Positions 59,101 through 64,000 of a stretch of 64,000 bases of DNA are shown here, piece after piece; positions within the stretch are counted from its first letter, which is position 1; each line of letters opens with the position of its first letter. The stretch comes from JACVRM01 sp963755085 (GTDB taxonomy: Bacteria; Actinomycetota; Thermoleophilia; Gaiellales; Gaiellaceae). The stretch spans positions 248,001 to 312,000 of the forward strand of contig CAVWIN010000014.1 in NCBI GenBank assembly GCA_963755085.1, read 5' to 3'. Made by a program: the position numbers and the translations under genes. Below the pieces are notes generated by a model that saw nothing but the letters and a program-made list of their open reading frames with translations, was not told the DNA's origin and did no database searches.

Positions 59101-59461
59101 CGGAGAAGGCGGTCACGCCGGGCTGCGTCGCGTTCACGTTCGGGCCGACCTGCTCCCACGTGTGGCCGGCGCCCTTCGGGTCGCCGCCCTTCGCGAGGGC
59201 GTTGAAGGTCGCCTCTGCGTTCGCCACCTCATCCGGGGTCACGTTCGCGGCCGGATAGGCGTCGGCCGCCTGCAGGTAGGTGTCCCAGGTCATGCCCGGC
59301 CCGAGACCCGGCGTCTGCGCCTTGCTGTCCGGGTCGGTCAGGCTGAACTTGGAGTACCGCGCCGCCGAGTGGCTGCCGCCCTTGAAAACAGCGCCCCCGA
59401 TGAGCGCGACCGCCGCAATCGCCGCCAAGCCGGCGAGCACGACGAATGCTCTCCCTCGCAT
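56186..59461 (-). CDS. Large secreted Vps10/BNR-type beta-propeller protein
   Basis: 1091 residues from ATG 59461 (GGGAGGGAAAG just upstream). The N-terminal signal anchor is VVLAGLAAIAAVALIGGAVF. The propeller blades include AGGGVWRTDN-like AGPAGGGVWRTDNATDANPN, IYKSTNGGEKWTKLGD, GLYESLDGGSTFTEVWD and DPTDKNGKTLYLGTGEGNRC, the layout of sortilin/photosystem-assembly-like propellers with Asp boxes. Cys-rich loops point to the extracellular space. Closest relative in the window is the 60.4 kb propeller. Two TGATATCG boxes lie 54-84 bases before the start. No catalytic motif recognised. Confidence 0.82.
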   Translation of the reverse strand: MRGRAFVVLAGLAAIAAVALIGGAVFKGGSHSAARYSKFSLTDPDSKAQTPGLGPGMTWDTYLQAADAYPAANVTPDEVANAEATFNALAKGGDPKGAGHTWEQVGPNVNATQPGVTAFSGATNDTASRTTALVVSPDCKANNCTVWAGPAGGGVWRTDNATDANPNWKQLHVGDLDQASVGTLTLDPTDKNGKTLYLGTGEGNRCSSGCEAGVGIYKSTNGGEKWTKLGDACVNNATYHCATPGQDAFLGRGINSIVVDPNNSNHILVGSAQAVRGLSHVIGAGGTTRVEPGANEPGLYESLDGGSTFTEVWDGAKPDAGPQSFGITDVGLDPSNPSIVYVAGFDAGLWRRDAGAAQTGFTQVFKPQFVPPQCTPAAPPSPLSACALNGIDRTMFALTPKDGHTRIYLTEGTQPTTASAGASQPLAADFWRTDRGEQSAASLVGSESLPCASPPNGTLFPQTYTGWQCLTSRTTASPYWASSAFCTQQCWYDQDVYTPAGMPDTVYVIGSMLYGEQPCNTNGVGCGNGISNGRTVLFSTTAGDPDGSVSGAGNQRTFTDLTYDATVNHPNWCAFAPYFPNGCENAPNGIHPDEHEIAVNPGNPTQIFEGSDGGMIRTTGQFADVSAQCDSQFRNGGTPLPAGSTALTTCKRLLSRVPTVLDHIDRNFGSTIQFIGVAIRPDSDCEVTGGTQDNGTWSNQNFSSKGPNCDNNTFTQIIYGDGGNAGYDLANPNWRFNQFTSGFSDSNFENGDPQKWVINSAPVTLSGEGVGFYFPEIGDPNPVAGSHPIYIGAGHVWRSWAFGAGTATQTGTQSKTPDIAGYEANCPEFVTSGQQLGCGDFRPLGGPYCDGDINGVPPTPTIPSCANTPGNLTGTFYGGDRSGGAISWISRDGADTGTIWAATGAGRVFVTHNGDAPDPTNVVWHRIDSSTSGASPTRYPSGIYVDPNDTGHAWISYSGYNSNTPSQPGHVFDVRENGTAPGSGTFTNLHVEGGTTAFPTPFGDGDLPVSDVVRDDSDGTLYASTDFGVVRGDPNTNGTYDWHVTDMPRYEVMHLEIQPSSRVPTCSSGKKCKPVLYAATHSQGIWKLKLK

Positions 59462-59514
59462 CTTTCCCTCCCACGCTCGATTGGTTTCCGCAGACTGCGC
59501 GCCCCGCCACCCGT

Positions 59515-59545
59515 TGATATCGCCCCGGGCGAGGCGGTGATATCG
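59515..59545. promoter_or_regulatory. Paired TGATATCG boxes upstream of the large propeller gene
   Basis: TGATATCG occurs at 59515-59522 and 59538-59545, 23 bases apart (about two helical turns), upstream of the minus-strand propeller start. The same box occurs at 63735-63742 before the ribbon-helix-helix/propeller gene. A possible tandem operator for that ribbon-helix-helix domain. Confidence 0.4.
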
Positions 59546-59613
59546 CAAGGCCTACACGCCCTACGGTGCGGAAGTCAAGCAGAGAATCGGGCGATTTGCG
59601 GCATACTTCATTC

Positions 59614-59961
59614 ATGCGCCGGATCGTCCCCGCCGTCGCGGCCGCGGTGCTCGCCGCGGGGGTCGTGTGCGGCCCTGCCAACAGCGATCAGAGCACGCGG
59701 GCCCAGCTCCGCCTGATGACGTCGTCGCCCGTCACGCTGCGCGGGACGGGCTTCAAGGCGGGCGAGCGCGTGCGCGTCGTCACACGCCTCCCCGGCATGG
59801 CGACGAAGCGCGTGACGGCCGGCTCGGCCGGCAGCTTCACCGTTCACTTCACCGGCTCGGCCGGCACCCGGTGCACGGGTTTCTCTGCCACGGCAACCGG
59901 GGATCGCGGCAGCCGCGCGAGCTTCACGCGCCTGCCCGAGCAGTGCGGCGCGCTGCCTTAG
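59614..59961 (+). CDS. Small secreted protein, paralogue of the 55.8 kb gene
   Basis: 115 residues from ATG 59614, which directly precedes the signal peptide (IVPAVAAAVLAAGVVCG). The mature domain (VTLRGTGFKAGERVRVVTRL, SFTVHFTGSAGTRCTGFSAT) is an Ig-like module related to the product at 55785. The upstream in-frame extension to 59566 is unlikely. It shares a 4-base stop overlap (TTAG) with the convergent BamE-like gene. Confidence 0.7.
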   Translation: MRRIVPAVAAAVLAAGVVCGPANSDQSTRAQLRLMTSSPVTLRGTGFKAGERVRVVTRLPGMATKRVTAGSAGSFTVHFTGSAGTRCTGFSATATGDRGSRASFTRLPEQCGALP

Positions 59962-60326
59962 CCTGAGGCGAAGCGCCGCTTCGAGCTCAGCTTCCCGTCG
60001 AGGAAGCAGAACTGGTATGCGCCGGTCGCGCCGGCGACTCCGTAATACCAGCACTGGAGCTGCAGCCCCTCGACCTTCACCGTGTTCTCGTCGGCCGGTG
60101 AGCCGACCAGGTTCCGCAGCGACGACGGCGTCATCCCCGCGTGCGCGGACGCGAACTCACCACTCGAGATCTGCTCGGCGCTCTGCCCCTTACCGCTGCC
60201 GCCGTGACTGTCGACCCAGTTCTTGACCTGCGTCTGCAACGAGCTCGCGTTGCCCTTCAGCGAGGGGATGGCGGCGGCGAGAGCGGCGATGCCGACGACA
60301 AGGACAACGAGGCGCGTGATCGTCAC
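59958..60326 (-). CDS. Membrane-anchored BamE/SmpA-like small protein
   Basis: 122 residues from GTG 60326, chosen because the first helix (RLVVLVVGIAALAAAIP) follows at once. The C-terminal segment AGMTPSSLRNLVGSPADENT, then LQCWYYGVAGATGAYQFCFL and DGKLSSKRRF, has the BamE/SmpA-OmlA pattern: a helix ending G-x-P, strand W/C-Y-Y, strand F-DGKL. In monoderm actinobacteria such domains are stand-alone envelope proteins of unknown role. Convergent with the small secreted protein gene. Confidence 0.65.
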   Translation of the reverse strand: MTITRLVVLVVGIAALAAAIPSLKGNASSLQTQVKNWVDSHGGSGKGQSAEQISSGEFASAHAGMTPSSLRNLVGSPADENTVKVEGLQLQCWYYGVAGATGAYQFCFLDGKLSSKRRFASG

Positions 60327-60368
60327 GGCTTCACGTTCGCCCGCCGCGCCCGCGCTCCTGCAGAGCAA

Positions 60369-60396
60369 CGAGGGGCCGCCCGCGGGCGGCCCCTCG
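60369..60396. terminator. GC-rich terminator (family member)
   Basis: A perfect 12-bp stem CGAGGGGCCGCC/GGCGGCCCCTCG with a CGCG loop, 22 bases after the end of the ribbon-helix-helix/propeller gene. Confidence 0.85.
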
Positions 60397-60417
60397 CTCA
60401 CTCCGTGTCGGCTGGGG

Positions 60418-63400
60418 TCAGCCCTGGAGCTTCATCGTCCAGGCGCCGAAGCCGTGCGTCGCCGCGAGGAGGACACCCTGATCCGGGAGGATCGTCAGGT
60501 CCGGCACGTCGACGGCGGGCAGGCCGGGGGCGGCGGGCCGCCACTCGTCGTTGCCCTTGAAGCCATCCTTGAACTTGAACCGCTTCTTCATGACGCCGAA
60601 GTCGGTCGACGCATAGAGCACGCCGCGCTTCTCGTCGAACTGGACGTCGTTGACCGGGATGTCGCCCAGGTCGTCGTCCAGCCGCGTCCACGTCGCCGTC
60701 TTGGTGACCGGGTTGTAGGTCACGGCGAAGATGTGGCCGGGCGTCGTCGGCGTGACGGCGTTGTAGCCGCTGTACGCGACGATCGCGGTGTTCGGGTCCG
60801 ACGCCATCACGTACAGGCCCGAGACGTACCGGTTCGGGTCGATCGACGAGAACCCGTCCAGGCGCGTGAAGATCACGTCGGCCGGGCTCGCCGCGTCCGC
60901 GTTCTTCGTGATGAAGAGCCGCCCGGTGCTCGTCCCGGCCCACAGCGTGCCGTTGTCGGACTTCACGCGCTGGTGGGTCGAGATCTCACCGCCGGAGCGG
61001 TCGTCCCCGTACGGATACGGCGCCGGGCACGCCACGCTCGGCTGCGCGAGCGGGTTGCCCGCCGGGCAGAGCGCGTTCGGCCCGTACGTGAGCCGGCCGC
61101 GTGGGCCCGGGTCGCCGAGCGCCCGGAAGCCGTCGCAGACGTCCTGGAACGGCTCGTACGTGCCGTCCCCGTTCACGTCGAAGTCGCCGATCCAGAGGTT
61201 GCAGTGCTGCTCAACCGCGGCGAGCCCAAACGCCGGGTTCACGCCGCCGTCGTCGGCCCTGAAGATGTGCTCGGCCGAGTAGAACAGCCGCATGCTGACG
61301 TTGGGGTCGAAGAACAGCTGCGACTGGAACGGCCGCGTCTCGTACACGTACGGCGGCAGGAAGCTGACGTTGTCCCCGATCCAGAACGGCGTCTGCTGGT
61401 CGCGCGGGTGCCGGTTCGCCGCGAGCGAGCCGGACTGCCAGGACAGCGTCGAGTAGTCCGGGTTCTTCGCGTCGAAGCTGTTCGCCGCGCCGTCGGCCAC
61501 GAACGTCTCGATCCACGTCGATCCGTCCGGCTTGACCTTCGGGTCGCCCGGCGGGTTGATGCCGTTGCCGTTCGGGCCGCCCGGCACGGTCGCCGGGTCG
61601 CTCATCCAGGAGCCGTTGTCCTGCGCGCCGCCGGCGTACTCCCCGGGGCGGTTCGGGTTCGCGGACACCTGGTAGAGGGCCAGGGTCGTCAGGCCCCGGT
61701 TGATCGCCTGCAGCTGATCCGGGATGCGCGACGTGAGCCGCTTGCAGAGGTCAAGCCTTGCGCCAGACAGCTGCTTGACGCTCGTGCAGTCGCCGCTCCC
61801 GTCGACCCACGTGCCGTCCGAGCGCACGATCCCGCCGTCGCTCGTCTCGAAGAACTGGCGGAAGTTCCGCGGGTTCGTGGCGATCGAGTGCTGGTCGGGA
61901 TGGACGCCGTGCGGCTGAAGCGGGTCGGCGTTGTCCATGGACTCGTCGGTGAAGTGCAGGCCGCCGTCGTCCGAGAAGAGGATCGCGCGGCCATTGTTGA
62001 CGTTGACGTTGTTGTAGTCGTACGAGCCGAGCAGGTAGACGCGATCGGCGTTCAGCGCCCTGCCGTCCGGGCCCTTCGGCACGTAGACGTAGTTGTCGTA
62101 GTTGCACTGCCCTTCGCAGTAGTCGATGTTCTCGTCGTCAGTCAAGTTCTGCCAGCCGACCTGAACCGTCGCTGCCGGCGCTGTGCGAACGTCGTCGTTG
62201 CGGAAGAACTGCGCATGGGGGACGCCGCCGCCGACGCCGACATACATGCGCGTCTTGCCGTTCGGGAGCGTGGCAACGTCGAATTCCGCCCGCTCGACGT
62301 CCGCGCCGGTGGCGGGGCTCGACGGGTTGCCGTTGAGCGGCTGGAAGATCTGCGTCCACGTGTTCCCGAGATCGTTCGAGCGCCAGATGCCCCTGGCGAA
62401 AAACGACGCGTACACCGTGTTCGGGTCGGACGGGTCGATGATCACCCGGCGGGCGCCGCGCGGGGAGCACGGCGTCTGGCCGAGGAACACCTGCGTCGGC
62501 GTGTTGCCGGTGCAGAGCGACGGGGCGCCCTGCGAGACGAGCTGCCAGGAGCGGCCGTAGTCCATCGAGCGCCAGAGGCCGAAGTGCGGCGCCCCCGGGA
62601 TGTTCGCGCCACGGTCGACGCCGTCGCAGCAGACGCTCGAGATGCCGCGCGAGCCCTGGGCGCCGGTGGCGACGAAGATGACGTTCCTGTTCCCCGGCTG
62701 CACGGCAATGGAGCCGATGCCGCGGGCGCCGAAGACATCCGCACCGATGGTGTCGCTCCAGTGGTTGCCGCCGTCCGTCGAGCGGTAGAGCCCGACGCCG
62801 CCGAGGCAGCCGCTGCGGCAGATGTTCGGCTCGCCCGTCCCGGCGTAGATCGTGTTGTTGTTCTTGTCGTTGGGATCCAGCGCCAGCGCGGCCGTGTTGT
62901 TCGAGTCGAAGCTGGAGGACAGGTACTGCCATTTCGGCTGCGGGGCCAGCGCGTCGAGCGTACGCCAGATGCCGCCGCCCGCATTCGCGATCCACAGCCG
63001 GCAGTCGCCCGCCGTCTGCCCGCAGTTCGGATCGATCAGGCTGTGCGCCGTCCGGCCCGCAGCCGCGTACTCGTTCGGGACGTACGCGAACCGGTTGCGG
63101 TACGGGTTAAACGGGTAGATCGCGTTGTCCGGGCCGAGGCTGAGCCAGCGCCCGCCGAAGGGGTTGCCGTCGAACCTGTGGCCCTTCATCTTCTTCCAGT
63201 CGTCGCGCGACCCCTTGATCGCCATGAACGGGACCTGTGCGGCGGGGTAGGCGTGCTCGGCGTAGTCCTGAGCGCCGTCGTTGACGGCCTCGCCGCCTTC
63301 ACGGATCGTGGTCGGCGAGAAGGTCGCCGACCTGGCCATCTTCCTGGCCAGGGCGGCGGGGAGCTCGGTCTCGCCGCGCGCGAGCTTCGCGGAGGCGGCG

Positions 63401-63717
63401 GTCGTGCTCGAGTCGCTGCGGACGACGCCCGCGACGACGGCGGTACAGACAAGCGCGAGAACGGCCAGGAGGCCGATCCCGAGCCTGAGTCGCTTCGGAG
63501 ACATTGCACTCCCCTCGGTGTGGTGGGCGTACACGGAGGCGAGCCGATCACGCAGCCGGCGCACGCGGCCGGCGTTGGATCCCTGGTCGAGGCTCTCTTC
63601 CAGCCGCTGGACGAGCTCGGAGTTGAGGCTCCGTCCTTGCTGCTGGGCGGACGCGAGGAGCTTTTGCCGGAGGTGCTCCGGCATTCGGAGGAGGAACCGA
63701 TAGGTCTTGTCGGCCAC
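60418..63717 (-). CDS. Fusion of Arc-type ribbon-helix-helix domain, membrane helix and extracellular BNR propeller
   Basis: 1099 residues. Residues 1-45 are a complete Arc/MetJ-type DNA-binding fold: strand DKTYRFLLRMPEHL, helix RQKLLASAQQQG, helix SLNSELVQRLEESL. A basic linker (46-72, RVRRLRDRLASVYAHH) leads to one membrane helix (~76-98, LGIGLLAVLALVCTAVVAGV). The remaining ~1000 residues are Cys-containing propeller blades such as GLYRSTDGGNHWSD, ANAGGGIWRTLDAL and GIWRSNDLGNTWTQIF, homologous to the 56.2 kb protein. The frame has no stop between the parts and the linker keeps high third-position GC. GTG 63717 has AAGGGG upstream. ATG 63504 (residue 72) also has GAGGGGAG, so a short form lacking the DNA-binding domain may be made too. 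Confidence 0.75.
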   Translation of the reverse strand: MADKTYRFLLRMPEHLRQKLLASAQQQGRSLNSELVQRLEESLDQGSNAGRVRRLRDRLASVYAHHTEGSAMSPKRLRLGIGLLAVLALVCTAVVAGVVRSDSSTTAASAKLARGETELPAALARKMARSATFSPTTIREGGEAVNDGAQDYAEHAYPAAQVPFMAIKGSRDDWKKMKGHRFDGNPFGGRWLSLGPDNAIYPFNPYRNRFAYVPNEYAAAGRTAHSLIDPNCGQTAGDCRLWIANAGGGIWRTLDALAPQPKWQYLSSSFDSNNTAALALDPNDKNNNTIYAGTGEPNICRSGCLGGVGLYRSTDGGNHWSDTIGADVFGARGIGSIAVQPGNRNVIFVATGAQGSRGISSVCCDGVDRGANIPGAPHFGLWRSMDYGRSWQLVSQGAPSLCTGNTPTQVFLGQTPCSPRGARRVIIDPSDPNTVYASFFARGIWRSNDLGNTWTQIFQPLNGNPSSPATGADVERAEFDVATLPNGKTRMYVGVGGGVPHAQFFRNDDVRTAPAATVQVGWQNLTDDENIDYCEGQCNYDNYVYVPKGPDGRALNADRVYLLGSYDYNNVNVNNGRAILFSDDGGLHFTDESMDNADPLQPHGVHPDQHSIATNPRNFRQFFETSDGGIVRSDGTWVDGSGDCTSVKQLSGARLDLCKRLTSRIPDQLQAINRGLTTLALYQVSANPNRPGEYAGGAQDNGSWMSDPATVPGGPNGNGINPPGDPKVKPDGSTWIETFVADGAANSFDAKNPDYSTLSWQSGSLAANRHPRDQQTPFWIGDNVSFLPPYVYETRPFQSQLFFDPNVSMRLFYSAEHIFRADDGGVNPAFGLAAVEQHCNLWIGDFDVNGDGTYEPFQDVCDGFRALGDPGPRGRLTYGPNALCPAGNPLAQPSVACPAPYPYGDDRSGGEISTHQRVKSDNGTLWAGTSTGRLFITKNADAASPADVIFTRLDGFSSIDPNRYVSGLYVMASDPNTAIVAYSGYNAVTPTTPGHIFAVTYNPVTKTATWTRLDDDLGDIPVNDVQFDEKRGVLYASTDFGVMKKRFKFKDGFKGNDEWRPAAPGLPAVDVPDLTILPDQGVLLAATHGFGAWTMKLQG

Positions 63718-63734
63718 AGTCCCCTTTCTTCCGC

Positions 63735-63742
63735 TGATATCG
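63735..63742. promoter_or_regulatory. TGATATCG box before the ribbon-helix-helix/propeller gene
   Basis: A single TGATATCG, 17 bases upstream of GTG 63717. It matches the pair at 59515 and 59538 and could be an autoregulatory site for the encoded ribbon-helix-helix domain. Inference only. Confidence 0.35.
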
Positions 63743-63840
63743 ACGGCGTTCCGGCCGCCGCTCCCCGCAGGGGCGCAATGCTAGCGGGGAGATCGCACCG
63801 TGAAAACCCCGCACGACGGGCGGTTCGAGCGGGTGAGAAC

Positions 63841-63864
63841 GAGGGCCGCCCGTGGGCGGCCCTC
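63841..63864. terminator. GC-rich terminator (family member)
   Basis: A perfect 10-bp stem GAGGGCCGCC/GGCGGCCCTC with a CGTG loop, marking the end of a minus-strand gene that enters from the right edge of the window. Confidence 0.8.
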
Positions 63865-63888
63865 TCGCCCTTCAGTGGTGCGGCGCCG

Positions 63889-64000
63889 CTACGGCGTCGC
63901 GGTCAGCATCTGGACGACCTGGGTCACCCTGCGGTGACGTTCGAGGTCATCGCCGCGACCGACCGGTACGTGCCCGGGCTTGGTGAAGTTCGTGATCGCA
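63889..64000 (-). CDS. 3' end of an unidentified minus-strand gene (partial, possible frame change)
   Basis: From 64000 the frame ITNFTKPGHVP continues to TAG 63889, just before a terminator. Third-position GC is high at first, drops after about 63970, and is high again near the end. Meanwhile a second frame reads GTYRSVAAMTSNVTAG to TGA 63924 with high third-position GC from about 63970. FTKPGTYR is a natural-looking continuation, so a one-base indel near CCCGGGC (about 63970) is possible. Too short to identify. Confidence 0.3.
   Translation of the reverse strand, partial: AITNFTKPGHVPVGRGDDLERHRRVTQVVQMLTATP

Noticed and set aside
56021..59716. A 1231-codon open frame on the plus strand opposite the propeller gene
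   Set aside because: It is antisense to a gene with clear Asp-box blades and signal peptide, has an Arg/Val/Asp-rich composition typical of shadow frames in high-GC DNA, and shows no domain.

Overview
The window is about 70% GC DNA with densely packed genes, many GTG starts and many 1-4 base start/stop overlaps. Gene content points to a deep-branching actinobacterium, most likely class Thermoleophilia (Gaiellales/Solirubrobacterales type): an actinobacterial paaABCD phenylacetyl-CoA epoxidase, a futalosine-pathway MqnD, a GerW/YtfJ-family protein, TANNNT boxes 6-9 bases before start codons (a leaderless-promoter pattern) and CIRCE-controlled groES-groEL. This assignment is inference from gene content; no rRNA is present. 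Two or three places look like single-base indels, as seen in draft or metagenome assemblies.

Layout. 1-555: the end of a YmdB-type phosphoesterase. 539-6494 (minus): a five-gene envelope operon (small membrane protein, alkaline-phosphatase-fold hydrolase, isoaspartyl methyltransferase, GtrA flippase, a 1000-residue double GT-C-like membrane protein). 6587-7132: a secreted CHRD protein. 7168-11146 (minus): a 2-oxo acid dehydrogenase operon (E1 alpha, E1 beta, E2) with two unrelated genes, a glycolipid-binding-fold protein and a HIRAN protein, inserted before E2. 11180-13747: a membrane protein, a lipid kinase, a probable tiny transcription unit and a TrmB regulator. 13890-16800: a TetR/PaaR-like repressor divergent from paaABCD with a matching operator between them. 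16811-21717: a YcaQ-type DNA glycosylase, hydrolase, lipoprotein, XRE regulator, two crotonase-family enzymes, GerW and EthD proteins.

21754-30151 is a divergent purine-degradation locus. The minus arm encodes a three-subunit xanthine dehydrogenase. The plus arm encodes adenine deaminase, an 8-oxoguanine-deaminase-like amidohydrolase, hydroxyisourate hydrolase, OHCU decarboxylase and a membrane urate oxidase with cytochrome c. Together these can carry adenine and 8-oxoguanine to allantoin; an M20 amidohydrolase at 31.9 kb may act further down. 30-44 kb is a mixed housekeeping region (GNAT, frameshifted DUF3830 gene, YczE-like protein, aldehyde dehydrogenase, peptidase, thiolase, MqnD, ornithine-cyclodeaminase-like protein, Vps62-like membrane protein, tRNA-Arg, YgfZ, sulfite-oxidase-fold protein). 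44.4-46.4 kb is groES-groEL behind a CIRCE operator.

47739-55749 holds a second 2-oxo acid dehydrogenase (E1 alpha, E1 beta, E2) followed by lipB and lipA, so the lipoyl cofactor genes sit beside an enzyme that needs them. 52197 to the end is a surface/secretome region: three large BNR/Asp-box beta-propeller proteins, small secreted proteins and a BamE-like protein, separated by near-identical GC-rich terminators. The last propeller ORF is fused in frame to an N-terminal Arc-type ribbon-helix-helix DNA-binding domain plus one membrane segment. This suggests a membrane-tethered regulator with an extracellular sensor. TGATATCG boxes lie in front of it and of its closest paralogue. This is the best candidate here for an undescribed system. 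A three-copy dispersed intergenic repeat (13.8, 20.2 and 44.1 kb) whose ends abut stop codons is the other notable element. No insertion sequence, prophage, CRISPR array or rRNA operon was seen.
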